Of a stretch of 64,000 bases of DNA, positions 43,097-53,175 are shown piece after piece (positions within the stretch are counted from its first letter, which is position 1; the number at the start of each line of letters is the position of its first letter). Below the pieces are notes generated by a model. It saw only the letters and a program-made list of their open reading frames with translations. It was not told where the DNA came from and searched no databases. A program made the position numbers and the translations under genes. Origin of the DNA: Endotrypanum monterogeii (lineage: Eukaryota > Euglenozoa > Kinetoplastea > Trypanosomatida > Trypanosomatidae); the NCBI GenBank assembly GCA_000333855.2, contig CM007342.1, positions 405,250 through 469,249 on the forward strand, written 5' to 3'.

Positions 43097-44524
43097 ATGA
43101 ACTCTTCCGACTGCCTTCGTCATTTTAACATCACTGGCCAACCGGCGCAGGCACCACCACCTGGGTATATGAATTTGACCATAGTTGGCTCCGGCGTCTC
43201 CACCGGCGTGCCGGTTATCGGACACTTGGGACGCGGCTGTGCATGCGAAGACGCCATTGCCAACCCAGGCGGACCCAATAGCCGTAACAACATCAGTCTA
43301 CTGATTACCCTTCCCCGCCGCGATGCACCAGACCTGCCAGAGGAGCAGCGGGTCTTATCGACTGTGAAGACTGTGTCAGAGACCACTGGCAAGAAAACGG
43401 GGGAAAACTGCGGCAACGAACGGGGTGCCAGCGCTACAGGCTCTCTGATGAGCACAACGCCGGGCTCCTCCCACGCACGCTTTGCAGTCAAGGGCACAGT
43501 CAACTATATCGGCACAAAACCTGTGGCACACATCCTAATCGATTGTGGAAAAACTTTTCGCGACGCTTACTTCAGGGTAATGATGTGGTGCAACGTCCGC
43601 AGGGTGGACACCCTGTTGTTGACGCATGGGCACGCCGACGCTATAGCCGGACTTGATGATCTTCGAGATCTCCAGCCAATGCACATGTTGCCCGATGGGG
43701 ATTGGATTGTCGATGATTTTGTGCCGACGTATCTCACCCCCACCACGCTGGAAACTCTGAAGAAATCGGTGGGCTATATTATTCAGAACAGCCTTGAGAG
43801 TGGGAGGGCGATGGCAACGCCCGGGGAACACGCCGCGCAGGCTTCTGAGTGCGTGCGTCGACAAGAAGGATACGCTGTGGCGAATGGCAAGGCGAACAAA
43901 GAGGGTGGGTGGCGCAACATCGGCATCCGCCGAAGCACTGCGCTGGATATTTTCTGCATGGACGAAGAGCAGCCCTCGAGGATGCACCTTCCCATCACCA
44001 CCACCGCGGCGACAGCAGCAGGCCCCGTCGAAGTCGGTGGGGCCGAGGTCGACCTGCCCTTCTTCTCCTTTCCGGTGGAGCATGGCAAGGGCTACACTTC
44101 TATGGCGTGGGTGTTTGGACGTGGCACCGCCTTCAAAAGCCAACAAGCACAGTCAGCGAGGCAGGAGGAGCCGCAGGGCAGCTGCGTCGTGTACATCTCC
44201 GACGTGAGCGACATTCCCCCGACGTCGATGGCGTTCCTGCAAGACCTCGTAAAGATTGATGTTCTCTTTCTCGACTGTCTCGCCCCTGCTGGGCGAACAA
44301 GTCCTGTCCACTACTGCGAAGATGACCTGATGGCCCTGGTGCTCGCCCTGAAGCCCAGGCACGTCTTCGGCGTGGGCATGCATTGTGCTTTGAAACACAA
44401 CGAGTGGGCAGCAAACTTGGCGAATGCACTGCAGTGTCACGTCGCTGCTGGACGGGTGCATGCTAGCGAGGTCCAATCTGTAGAACTCGCCTATGATGGC
44501 ATGCGGATAGTGCTGCCGCAGTGA
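43097..44524 (+). CDS. PhnP-like metallo-beta-lactamase-fold hydrolase, copy 1
   Basis: A 475-residue protein starting at ATG 43097. The fold is seen from residue about 26 (TIVGSGVSTGVPVIGH, a beta strand followed by the first loop), then a Cys-containing GCACEDAIANP and RNNISLLI typical of the PhnP-like eukaryotic subfamily. The metal motif THGHADAIAGLDDLR lies at about 176-190; plant and fungal members also have Ala where classic enzymes have a second His. Further metal-site elements are EHGKGY (H329) and YISDVSDIP, then FLDCLAP and the closing GMHCALKHNEW. The family holds phosphodiesterase-type metallohydrolases; the substrate is unknown. A Ser/Thr/Gly-rich insert (about 85-130) separates early strands. 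The next gene is a paralogue, and residues about 310-390 are encoded by DNA identical to it. Confidence 0.88.
   Translation: MNSSDCLRHFNITGQPAQAPPPGYMNLTIVGSGVSTGVPVIGHLGRGCACEDAIANPGGPNSRNNISLLITLPRRDAPDLPEEQRVLSTVKTVSETTGKKTGENCGNERGASATGSLMSTTPGSSHARFAVKGTVNYIGTKPVAHILIDCGKTFRDAYFRVMMWCNVRRVDTLLLTHGHADAIAGLDDLRDLQPMHMLPDGDWIVDDFVPTYLTPTTLETLKKSVGYIIQNSLESGRAMATPGEHAAQASECVRRQEGYAVANGKANKEGGWRNIGIRRSTALDIFCMDEEQPSRMHLPITTTAATAAGPVEVGGAEVDLPFFSFPVEHGKGYTSMAWVFGRGTAFKSQQAQSARQEEPQGSCVVYISDVSDIPPTSMAFLQDLVKIDVLFLDCLAPAGRTSPVHYCEDDLMALVLALKPRHVFGVGMHCALKHNEWAANLANALQCHVAAGRVHASEVQSVELAYDGMRIVLPQ
44023..44266 (+). repeat. 244-bp block identical to 45978-46221
   Basis: Reading the two hydrolase genes side by side, every base of this block matches 45978-46221 at a constant offset of 1955, while the first flanking bases on both sides already differ and the flanks diverge widely. 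It encodes the EHGKGY and YISDVSDIP core. Confidence 0.95.
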
Positions 44525-45246
44525 CAAGGGGGGGGGTAGCGTGAAGTGGGGAATACCTTCGTAAGCCCCCTCCCCCCCCCCCCGGTGCTACGGTGTGTAT
44601 GCATTGGGTGGGTATGCCCGAGTGTGCAGCAGACGGTGTCTGGATGGATCAGAAAGTATTTCCTCACGTCAAGAAAGACAGGGGGTGGGTGTACGTGGGG
44701 GTGAGGAAAAAAAAAGGAATTGGTATCTGTATTGTCGCAGATATCCCTCCTCTTTCAAAAGTCTGCCACTACTGATACTCTAACGTTTCCTTGGCCCCCC
44801 CCCTCCCCCCGCACATGCCTATCTGTGTGTGTGTGTGGAGGGGAGGGGAGGGGGAGGGGGAGGGAGGGAGAGAAAGGTATCATCCTTGACCACAGGAGGC
44901 GGTGTACTCGAGGGCGCTCCTCTTTTCTCGATGTTTTGCCTGCATGCCACCTCCACTCTCACCCCTTCCGTCTCTCGGAATACATGATTATTTCACGACG
45001 TGATGGTAACGGAACACTCGGCACCATCACGTTCTCATGTCGCTGAGGTTTTTTTTTTTTGCAGTGTCAGTTGGAAGAAAACAAAACAGTGTCAACGACA
45101 TCCTTGTATATATATATATATATATATTCAGTGAGGAAGAAAAAAAGCGGGGGCAATAGCGAGAACAAATAATTGGTATTGCACCTTCTTCCCTCCATCG
45201 CATGCCACACAAGTTCGATGCACGCAAGCTTCACTGCTAGGTAAAG
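44525..45246. other. Spacer between the two hydrolase paralogues
   Basis: About 0.7 kb with no gene. It contains G and C runs right after the stop (44528-44536, 44572-44583), a GT/GA-rich patch (44825-44875), the T-run acceptor described separately, and a TA tract (45105-45127). It shows no clear similarity to the spacer after copy 2, so the two gene copies are not a simple recent whole-unit duplication. Confidence 0.65.
45049..45064 (+). promoter_or_regulatory. Probable trans-splice acceptor for hydrolase copy 2
   Basis: A run of 12 T (45049-45060) is directly followed by GCAG, with the AG at 45063-45064, about 180 bases before the ATG at 45247. This is a textbook kinetoplastid spliced-leader acceptor; actual use is inferred. 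Confidence 0.6.
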
Positions 45247-46548
45247 ATGATACGGATGCGGCTTACATTCGTCGGCACCGGTGTATCGTGTGCAATCCCA
45301 GTTATTGGACATGTCACGACCAACTGTGCGTGTCGCGACGCCATCGAAAATCCAAGCGGCCCCAACCGTCGCAATAACGTATCGATGCTTATTTCTCTGT
45401 CATCCGGAGTCGGCGAGGCCGGAGATGAGGTGTGGCATCACGCACTGGTCGATTGCGGCAAAACATATCGCAATGCCTACATGCGCGTCCTGGCCCCGAT
45501 GGGAGTGAGGTGCGTAGATGCCCTACTCGTCACACACGGACACGCAGATGCTATGCAGTGCGTCGAGGATGTGTGTGCAATGCAGACCGAGGCAGCCGCA
45601 GACTATCTACTGTCGGTAGCACGATCGACGTCGAGGGAAGAAAACGTACCTTCGGCAGCGGTTGTCCCCCGAACCCTCCGGCGTCTTCCAACGTTCCTCA
45701 CCGAGCCCACTCTCGATCAAATTGCAATGGTGTCGCCAAAACTTGTCGAGCGGAGTCTGAAAGTTGGCGCCGCCCCAGCAACTCGTGCGGTGTATTGCAG
45801 TGCGCTTGCAGCAACGGACAGCATGACTGTCGAACCCCCTTCTCCCGCTGAAGCCCTCTCGACAGTGATGGATATATTCTTCATGGATGAGAAGAAACCG
45901 CAGCGCATGTATGTACCTCTCGGGCCTCTCAAACATCCACCATCATCACCACCAGCGGTGGATGCGAGAATAGCAGACCCCGTCGAAGTCGGTGGGGCCG
46001 AGGTCGACCTGCCCTTCTTCTCCTTTCCGGTGGAGCATGGCAAGGGCTACACTTCTATGGCGTGGGTGTTTGGACGTGGCACCGCCTTCAAAAGCCAACA
46101 AGCACAGTCAGCGAGGCAGGAGGAGCCGCAGGGCAGCTGCGTCGTGTACATCTCCGACGTGAGCGACATTCCCCCGACGTCGATGGCGTTCCTGCAAGAC
46201 CTCGTAAAGATTGATGTTCTCGTATTGGATCTGCTTGCCGGGCACGGGGCGCCGCCAGCGCCACACTACGGTGCTGACGAAGCCGTCGCTCTCGTTGTGG
46301 CACTTGCACCACGACGTACATACTTTGTTGGTATGTTCTGCAGTCTTGAGCATCAACGAACGAACGAGCTGCTGGCGCTTGAGCTTGCCCAACTGAAGGC
46401 ACGCTATCGGAAAGAGCTCCAAGCCACAGCACCGGAGCCGTTGGTGGCTCCCGCCACGGAACAAGAAAAGAAAAAATATTTATTTCTGAACGAGGTCTGC
46501 TCAATGGAACTGGCATATGATGGTCAAGTGCTCGATATGGACGCCTAA
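45247..46548 (+). CDS. PhnP-like metallo-beta-lactamase-fold hydrolase, copy 2
   Basis: A 433-residue paralogue of the preceding gene, starting at ATG 45247. It opens directly with the first strand (LTFVGTGVSCAIPVIGH) and has CACRDAIENPSGPNRRNNVSMLISL, DCGKTYRNAYMRV and the metal motif THGHADAMQCVEDV near residue 96. It lacks the polar insert after the first strands that copy 1 has. Residues about 244-325 (EHGKGY to DLVKIDVL) are identical to copy 1 in protein and DNA; elsewhere the two proteins are clearly divergent. The end is a different helix with a charged EQEKKKY stretch, before the shared SMELAYDG motif. Both likely share the catalytic chemistry; different insertions and tails may set substrate or partner preference. 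Confidence 0.88.
   Translation: MIRMRLTFVGTGVSCAIPVIGHVTTNCACRDAIENPSGPNRRNNVSMLISLSSGVGEAGDEVWHHALVDCGKTYRNAYMRVLAPMGVRCVDALLVTHGHADAMQCVEDVCAMQTEAAADYLLSVARSTSREENVPSAAVVPRTLRRLPTFLTEPTLDQIAMVSPKLVERSLKVGAAPATRAVYCSALAATDSMTVEPPSPAEALSTVMDIFFMDEKKPQRMYVPLGPLKHPPSSPPAVDARIADPVEVGGAEVDLPFFSFPVEHGKGYTSMAWVFGRGTAFKSQQAQSARQEEPQGSCVVYISDVSDIPPTSMAFLQDLVKIDVLVLDLLAGHGAPPAPHYGADEAVALVVALAPRRTYFVGMFCSLEHQRTNELLALELAQLKARYRKELQATAPEPLVAPATEQEKKKYLFLNEVCSMELAYDGQVLDMDA
45978..46221 (+). repeat. 244-bp block identical to 44023-44266
   Basis: The second copy of the conversion-like block inside hydrolase copy 2. The bases just outside (A at 45977, G at 46222) differ from copy 1 (G at 44022, T at 44267). 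Confidence 0.95.
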
Positions 46549-47397
46549 GAAAAACTGTATCATGGAACTCGTTGAGGAGGGGGTGAGAGGTCATGAGAAA
46601 ATCAAAGTCAAGGCCCAGGTGGCTCGCTGCAGGAAATGCTGAGCACCCCTCTCCCCATCACCACTACCACCCACCCATACAACCCAACCTACGCCTTAGC
46701 GCTCGCCCTTCTATTGATGGGATCATAGTCTGCATGTTATGAAGTGGTCTGTATCGCCTTCCTATCCCTCTCGCTGTGACGTGTGGGTGCTGTGACCTGA
46801 ATATATATATATATATAAACAGACTCCCAGAGCTTTGGATAGCGCGTAATGAAAACACCAAGAAGTAGTGCAGGTACACAGTCAGAAAAACGACTTGGCC
46901 GCCATATTCCTTGGTCGTCCTCGAGGTTGTGTGTGTGTGTGTATCTGTGTGGCGGTGGTATGGGAGGGGGGGAGGTATATCGGGTAGCGCGTGCCCGTCT
47001 CTCCTCTGAATACCCCACCTACTCATATACCTCCGTGTGATTACTATGATTTCCCCCATGGTCTTTATATATATACAAAGCCGTCCTTCTCTCCCTCCGT
47101 CCCCTACTGTTCATCTCGTATTTGACCCCCCCCCACACACACACACACGCACGCAAACACATCAATTCACACACGCACGCTCCACTTATTTTCGCCACCA
47201 CTCGTCTCAAAGAGCTGCGTCACCGCGTCTCTTTGTCTTTGTTCGTATTTTAAAAAAAAAATTGCCTCAGTGGGGAGTGTTTCCTGACACATCTTCCTTC
47301 GCTTTCTCCTTCACGCCCGCTGTATGCTCCTGCTGTCGGCAACTACCTAGCACACTTGGATACATATCGAAGCACCCTCCGCCTGTCTGCGAGTGCG
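46549..47397. other. Spacer between hydrolase copy 2 and AP-1 mu genes
   Basis: About 0.85 kb without a credible gene. It has a TA tract (about 46799-46817), a GT run (46928-46941), a short TATA stretch (47066-47075), a C/CA-rich stretch (47128-47160) and pyrimidine-rich sequence before the next ATG. Confidence 0.65.
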
Positions 47398-48699
47398 ATG
47401 GCATCGGTGCTGTACATACTGGACTCGAAAGGGAATCCGCTTATTTATCGTAGCTATCGCGGCGACGTCCTGCAAGATGTGCCAAGCGTCTTCCAAAAGC
47501 GTGTGATTGACGAAGAGGAGAGTCGCATCGCCCCCGTCTTCGAGGAGCAAGGGCACACATACACCTTCGTGCGCGAAAGGGATGTCTACCTGTTGATGGT
47601 AAGCACCATCAATACATGTTGCCTACAGCAAGTTTCCTTCCTGCACCAGTGCGTCTCGGTGTTCAACGCCTATTTCAAAACCGTAACACAAGAAACGGTG
47701 CGGGATAACTTCGTCATTATTTATGAACTCCTCGACGAAATGTGCGACTTCGGCTTTCCGCAGTTCACGGAGGAGCAGGCGTTGCGGGAATACATCCTCC
47801 AAAGCACGTTTCTCACCAAAATTATGGGCAGCAAGTCGACCCTCACCCAGACTGAACTACCAGCAGCGGTGACGGGGGCCGCGGGATCAACGCCGTGGCG
47901 CCTACCACGCAACTACAAGTACTCGAACAACCAAGTTTTTCTTGACGTGATTGAGAAGGTCGACCTGCTTGCCAATCAAGCCGGTGAGACGCTCTCCAGT
48001 GAGATCATCGGCACTGTAAAGATGAACAGTCGTTTGTCAGGCATGCCTACTTGCACCGTTGGCGTCAACGATAAAATTTTCTTCGACAGGACGGGCCGCA
48101 GAGGCAACACCGTCGAGATGGAGGACATAGCTTTTCACCAGTGCGTAAAGCTGAATCACTTCGAGAGTGAGCGCATCATCTCCTTTGTGCCACCTGACGG
48201 TGAGTTCACGTTGCTCTCGTATCGACTAAACGAACGGGTGAGGCAGCCGGTGAGCGTGCGATGCACCTTCATTCACCACGGGACCACACGAGTCAAGGTG
48301 CACTGCACCCTTCAAACTAGATACCGCGCGAGCCTCAAAGCGAACGAGATGGAAGTGTATATCCCTATTCCCTCTGACGCCAACCTCCCGAAGTCGAATA
48401 GCCAGGTGGGGTTCGTGCAGTACGCCCCTCAGGTGAACGCGCTTGTCTGGAACCTTGGCAAGATCGGTGGGAACCAGCAGTGCTCATGCAGTGCCGAGTT
48501 CCACCTTCCCAGTATACGCAGCAGCGACGTGGCGGACCTGTCGAAGGCGCCCGTCAAGGTGAGGTTTGTGATTCCCTACTTCGCAGCCTCGGGCTTCCAG
48601 GTGCGATATGTAAAAGTTTTGGAGAAATCAAATTACATGACAACGCCTTGGGTGCGTTACGTCACGCAGAGTGGCGTATACGAGGTGCGCACAGATTGA
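47398..48699 (+). CDS. AP-1 clathrin adaptor complex, mu subunit
   Basis: A 433-residue protein; ATG 47398 starts the longin domain exactly where family members begin (ASVLYILDSKGNPLIYRSYRGDV), whereas the reading frame upstream lacks similarity. Residues 1 to about 140 are the longin part, with the hallmark RDNFVIIYELLDEMCDFGFPQ. After a short linker, residues about 165-430 form the mu homology domain: NQVFLDVIEKVDLL, SRLSGMPTCTVGVNDKI, FHQCVKLNHFESERIISFVPPDGEF and the closing PWVRYVTQSGVYEVRTD. The wording matches mu-1 closely, rather than mu-2, mu-3 or mu-4. It binds YxxPhi sorting signals and joins gamma, beta-1 and sigma-1 subunits at the trans-Golgi network and endosomes. Confidence 0.95.
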   Translation: MASVLYILDSKGNPLIYRSYRGDVLQDVPSVFQKRVIDEEESRIAPVFEEQGHTYTFVRERDVYLLMVSTINTCCLQQVSFLHQCVSVFNAYFKTVTQETVRDNFVIIYELLDEMCDFGFPQFTEEQALREYILQSTFLTKIMGSKSTLTQTELPAAVTGAAGSTPWRLPRNYKYSNNQVFLDVIEKVDLLANQAGETLSSEIIGTVKMNSRLSGMPTCTVGVNDKIFFDRTGRRGNTVEMEDIAFHQCVKLNHFESERIISFVPPDGEFTLLSYRLNERVRQPVSVRCTFIHHGTTRVKVHCTLQTRYRASLKANEMEVYIPIPSDANLPKSNSQVGFVQYAPQVNALVWNLGKIGGNQQCSCSAEFHLPSIRSSDVADLSKAPVKVRFVIPYFAASGFQVRYVKVLEKSNYMTTPWVRYVTQSGVYEVRTD

Positions 48700-49638
48700 T
48701 CTTGATGAGGTGAGCACTGCAGGTGAGGAGGTGGGGGCTGCTACGGCTGGTAAGGAGGACATGCACATCAAACCGCCGTGCAAAGATGATTGCCTGTGCC
48801 CACCTACTCCCCCCTGCTGCCATCGTGTCGCTGCATAACTGTGGTCAAGAGGAGAGTCTCTCTTGCCGCCTCTTTCCAGAGCCCCTGCGCTGTGCTGCTG
48901 GCCCATTCTCGGCTATTATTGGTGTATCGTTGTGTCAGCGAGGGTGGCTGACCTCTGTTGGTGTCCTCTCTCCCTGTTCTGAAGTTTTTTTTTTTTTTGG
49001 TCTGTGTTTGTGTTTTGTTGGTGACTCGGTGCATCTGGGACTGCTCTCAGGACAACCTCTCTGCCAATCTCCTACAGAGGTGTGCGACCCTTTACGCGCA
49101 ATAAGCCTTTCCGAATACCGACTGACCAGCGTTGCCCTGCCCTGCCATTCCCTACCCACTCCATACTTCTCCAAGCGAGAGACCATACATGTGGAAACGC
49201 ATGTTGAGCTAATCGAATACAGATGCGATCACAAAAAAAAAAAGGGGGGAGCTGCTCTTGTGCTCTAGAGAGATACCGCCACCACCGTGTGTGTCTCGTT
49301 CGCGTCTACTCTGCACTGCAAGGTGTCTCTTTCTCTCTGCTCAATGTTTTTTTTTTTCTTTCTCTCACTTATTTTTTTTTTTTTCAACATCACGCGTCGC
49401 TCAACATATTTTTGGCACCGCTTCTACATGGAAATGGGTGCGTAGACATAAAACCGCCGTCTCGGCGATTAAACGGGGGGGGGGGCACACATAACACACG
49501 AGGCGACGCACATCTACTGCGCGAACCGCTGCCACAGTCGGACCAGGTGTGTAGTTGTGCTCAAAACTTTCACACAACACCTACCAAGGTAATCATCGTA
49601 ACTTCTTTTTTTTCTTTTGCCTTTGTTCAACCTCAGCG
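48700..49638. other. Spacer between AP-1 mu and pseudokinase 1 genes
   Basis: About 0.94 kb without a credible gene. It has T runs at about 48985-48998, a long T-rich pyrimidine tract (49347-49384), a G run (about 49475-49485) and a second T-rich tract (49602-49618) that ends in an AG only two bases before the next ATG. No TA microsatellite is present. Confidence 0.65.
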
Positions 49639-52600
49639 ATGCCTCCGCCAGCTCCCAAAGAGCGACGGTGTGGACGAACAGCAAAAAAAGGATCAAATCT
49701 GTGCAGGGCCGCCTCGGAACACTCCGTTCACTTTGAGCTGGAGCCCGTTGCCCGTGATGTCCAGAGGCAGATGGAGCAGCAGCTGTGGCGCTGGCTTAGA
49801 AAGACGCACAACTTGCTGTACGCACTTGATGCGACCGCACGTGGCTCTGTACAGGTCATGGAACGTGCCCCCGCGAAGGCCGCCACCCCTGCCTCCCCAG
49901 CAGTGGTGGTGAAGACAGTTGCCGTGACGCTGCCACCACACCGCGAGCAAGCACATGATTCGCCGGAGGACGAGGACGTGTCCTGGTCCCGGATGCAGCT
50001 TATGCCGAACGCGTCGCTCGTCTTGTGGGAACAGCGCAGCCGTCGCCTACGGCATGTGGCTGGCGTCGTGGATGTATTCACGCTTGCCAGCATGATGCGC
50101 GACACGCGAGAAGGCAGTCTCACAAAAAGAAGCACTGGGAGTACCAATGACAACGGTCCCACTCGCCTCTGTACAAGTTTCCTGGGATCCAGTAGCGATA
50201 CGACGGTCTCTGGCCGGGTACCGCTGCCACTGATGGATACAAACGAATTCAGGGAGCAAGGGTGGTCCCTGGACCTCGCCATGGATCAAACAAGCCAAAA
50301 GCATCATCAAGTCTGCAGCTGCAACGCCACGTCGAGGTTACCCCACCCCACCGTATTCCTTTATGCACGCGAATACATCAATCACGCCCATGTGCTGTGG
50401 CACGTGCTCCAGGAGCGCTGGGGAAGAGAGCGGCTACCGGTGACGACCATGCCGACCTGGGTGAACACGGTGTTGGTGTTCGGTAGCGATGACCCAGAAG
50501 TGGAAATCGAAGCCGCGTCTTCCCTGACGGAGGAGGCTCTCGAGAAGCTGCGGCGACACGTCGAACGATGGCTGAAGGGGTTGTCCTCAGCCGACAAGGC
50601 CAAGAAACGTGTAGCGGGCAAAGCGGTGGCATCTGTGAGCACTTACAAAGCCGCCATGACCGCTGCCGCTTCCAGCGATGAGGAAGCGCTGACGCCGCAT
50701 GATGCAGCCGACATTCTGTGGGGGGTCTGCACTGCAGTTGCAAGACTTCACCGCGCCGGTCTCGTTCACGGCAACCTCAAACCGAACAACGTACTGATTC
50801 GCCACGTGTTTGTCAATCGCTGCGACCCGCAGATGGAAGCAAAGTCATGCGAAGTGCACGTAACCGATCACCTACTCCCGCTAATGCCCGACAAACTTGT
50901 GGAACCGGGGGCATTGCTGACGCTACCGACACCTGTGGCACTCGCCTTGGGCTCGACACCTGCCGTGTTACGGCATTCCAAGTCCGTCACGATGAGTGGG
51001 TACGTGTGCGTGAAGCTGCGCGAGACGGCAGAGATGCCCTACCTCTGCGGTGGCGGGCCACATTATTCAGCCATCCCGCCGGCATTCTCGTTGAGTGGCC
51101 TCCGTGTGAACGATGTGTTCAGCGCTGATGACAACGATCTCTCGCTCGAGGGCGGGGTAGACAGCTTGTCAAGTGAAGCGTATGAAGCGGTGATGCTGCT
51201 GCATCTCGCCGCCCCCGAGAATGTGTTGCTCGTGGCAGTGAGCGACAGTGAAGTCGGCATGGATGTACGGGGTCGAGAGACGGCGGCCGCAGCGACTCTC
51301 AGTGCGGGTAACGCACGCTTTCGAGTTTGGCTGAACGTGCAGAACGCCACACCCGCCAGCGATGTCTACGCACTCGGGGTGCTTCTCTATATGATGCTTG
51401 TTGGCCGCCTCCCACCACTCCCGCGATACCGCCGTGCTTCGCAAGATGCATCCTGTACAGCAGTTGTCGGCGCTCGTCCCCAGCCAGCGTACGTTGAGGT
51501 AATATATGATGCCGTGCGCGCGCTGTATGAGAGCGCGGGAAGACGCACCCCCAAGCACGATCCATCACAGGCGTTGGATGAGCTGAAAGCATTTTTGCGC
51601 ACTGCAGCCGCGGGTCAGAACCTTCCACTGACCCTTTCACTTGCGCGTGCCGGTGTTCAGCCAGTGGCAATGGACATCCTGGTTGGCATGCTACACGTCA
51701 ACCCAGCTGAGCGGCTGACCCTCGCACAGCTGCAGCACCACGCCTTCTTTCAAAAACTCGGGCGACGGCGTCATGCACTCCGCGCAGAGCTGAAGGAGGT
51801 GACGCGACGGATGCAATTCAAAGCGCCTGTGAAAGATACAAATCCGTTGCGCAATGGTGTTGTGGCCGCTGCACAGCGACGCACGATGCCACAGAACATG
51901 GGTGCTACTGCAAAAACGAACGACGAGCGTCCCCCAGCGTTGCCCATGTCGACTGCAGGCTCTCGCAGCGTCTTGGAGCCGAGCACACCCTCTGACGTCG
52001 TCAAGACAGGCAACAACGACGACTGCAACACCTCTGATTCAGTGGCCTCACCCGCGTCACCCGACGGCCCTGTCGCCCCGCGAAGTATCTTCAAGAAGAA
52101 CTTGAGCGCTGAAGGCGAGGAGACATCGTTAATGGTGTCACCACCATCAACACCACCGTCTCCCCCTGCCCGGCTTACCCGCGTGCCTCACTCTGTATAT
52201 ATCTCCCAGAGCCGCTGTGAACGCTCCTTTGCCCCTACATCCCCCTCCGATACCGGGGGTATGAAGCGAGGCCACTGTGAGTACCCTCGCCACTGCCCCG
52301 ATATCCATGACACGACTAAGCCACGGGAGACAAGCGTCAAGGCGACGACGCCGACCGTACCGCAGACATCCCCTGGAACCGTGCGAGAACCCAAGCCTCT
52401 CAAGCACAGAGAGGCGCTGGATCAGTCGCACATGTCACAAAAGACTGCGTTCGCCCCACCTGTCGCACGTTCAAGTAAAGCAGAAGCGTCCTTCCGTGCA
52501 CCACGCCGATCTGTTGTTCAACGCCCCTCAGCGTGGACTATGCAGAAGCCCCTCGGTCTGTATGCGATGTCGTTGGTCTTCCTGTTTATTGTTCGGCTTC

Positions 52601-52656
52601 GGCGCCGCCGAGAACGCACATCTTTGCTGAATCACATCAGGCGCTATCGTGGATGA
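49639..52656 (+). CDS. Kinase-fold protein lacking the catalytic Asp (pseudokinase 1)
   Basis: A 1005-residue protein read from ATG 49639, the first ATG in frame. The C-lobe of a protein kinase is recognisable: a helix ending CTAVARLHRAGLVHGNLKPNNVLI, where the catalytic HRD is replaced by H377-G-N379 while the Lys and last Asn are kept; DFG is replaced by D410-H-L; the APE motif is intact (A525-P-E); then SDVYALGVLLYMML (DxWxxG-like) and a final NPAERLTLAQLQHHAFF helix. No glycine loop or VAIK-type lysine is evident in the N-terminal 340 residues, and a large insert separates DHL from APE. A Ser/Pro-rich tail ends in a hydrophobic segment near 973-985 followed by an Arg-rich stretch, suggesting a tail anchor. 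Likely a scaffold or allosteric regulator; partner unknown. Confidence 0.8.
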   Translation: MPPPAPKERRCGRTAKKGSNLCRAASEHSVHFELEPVARDVQRQMEQQLWRWLRKTHNLLYALDATARGSVQVMERAPAKAATPASPAVVVKTVAVTLPPHREQAHDSPEDEDVSWSRMQLMPNASLVLWEQRSRRLRHVAGVVDVFTLASMMRDTREGSLTKRSTGSTNDNGPTRLCTSFLGSSSDTTVSGRVPLPLMDTNEFREQGWSLDLAMDQTSQKHHQVCSCNATSRLPHPTVFLYAREYINHAHVLWHVLQERWGRERLPVTTMPTWVNTVLVFGSDDPEVEIEAASSLTEEALEKLRRHVERWLKGLSSADKAKKRVAGKAVASVSTYKAAMTAAASSDEEALTPHDAADILWGVCTAVARLHRAGLVHGNLKPNNVLIRHVFVNRCDPQMEAKSCEVHVTDHLLPLMPDKLVEPGALLTLPTPVALALGSTPAVLRHSKSVTMSGYVCVKLRETAEMPYLCGGGPHYSAIPPAFSLSGLRVNDVFSADDNDLSLEGGVDSLSSEAYEAVMLLHLAAPENVLLVAVSDSEVGMDVRGRETAAAATLSAGNARFRVWLNVQNATPASDVYALGVLLYMMLVGRLPPLPRYRRASQDASCTAVVGARPQPAYVEVIYDAVRALYESAGRRTPKHDPSQALDELKAFLRTAAAGQNLPLTLSLARAGVQPVAMDILVGMLHVNPAERLTLAQLQHHAFFQKLGRRRHALRAELKEVTRRMQFKAPVKDTNPLRNGVVAAAQRRTMPQNMGATAKTNDERPPALPMSTAGSRSVLEPSTPSDVVKTGNNDDCNTSDSVASPASPDGPVAPRSIFKKNLSAEGEETSLMVSPPSTPPSPPARLTRVPHSVYISQSRCERSFAPTSPSDTGGMKRGHCEYPRHCPDIHDTTKPRETSVKATTPTVPQTSPGTVREPKPLKHREALDQSHMSQKTAFAPPVARSSKAEASFRAPRRSVVQRPSAWTMQKPLGLYAMSLVFLFIVRLRRRRERTSLLNHIRRYRG

Positions 52657-53143
52657 CGCTCGCTATGGAAGTGGTTTGATGAGAGCAACTCGGGCTGCGC
52701 TGATCCTCCCTCCCTCCCCCTCTGATCAACTATTGTATCCCCTCTTCTGCTTGCACTGCCCACTGCGTAGTGTCTTTTTGCCTAACATGTTCCTCTTGTA
52801 TTTCTTGTTTTTATTTTCGTGGAGAAGGACATCTTCACGCATCCCCTTTCAGAGTTTCACGGGGTTTTGTATCACCATCTCTCCCGCAGCCCGGCCAGTG
52901 CCCCCCTCCCTACCTCCCTCCCACTTTCTCACCTTGGGGCGAGGGGAGGGGGGGGGGGCAAAGCACTTCGTAGGACTGACCTCTATATATTTATGTTCGT
53001 GTACCCATCAGATTCTTTTTCCTCGCATTGATTCCATTCCTGCGGGTGTAAGTGCGGGTGCGTATGTCTACTTGACCCTCGGAAGTGTCGAGTTCTCCCC
53101 CGTAGACACCCGCCCTAAAAAAAAAAAATGAAGTAATAAAAGA

Positions 53144-53175
<32 letters not shown>

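Noticed and set aside
48723..49268. 181-residue ORF after AP-1 mu
   Set aside because: Built from pyrimidine-rich spacer with T runs; no recognisable domain or usual codon bias.
49639..52656. Active Ser/Thr kinase
   Set aside because: The catalytic Asp of HRD is Asn, DFG is DHL, and no ATP-anchoring Lys or glycine loop was found.
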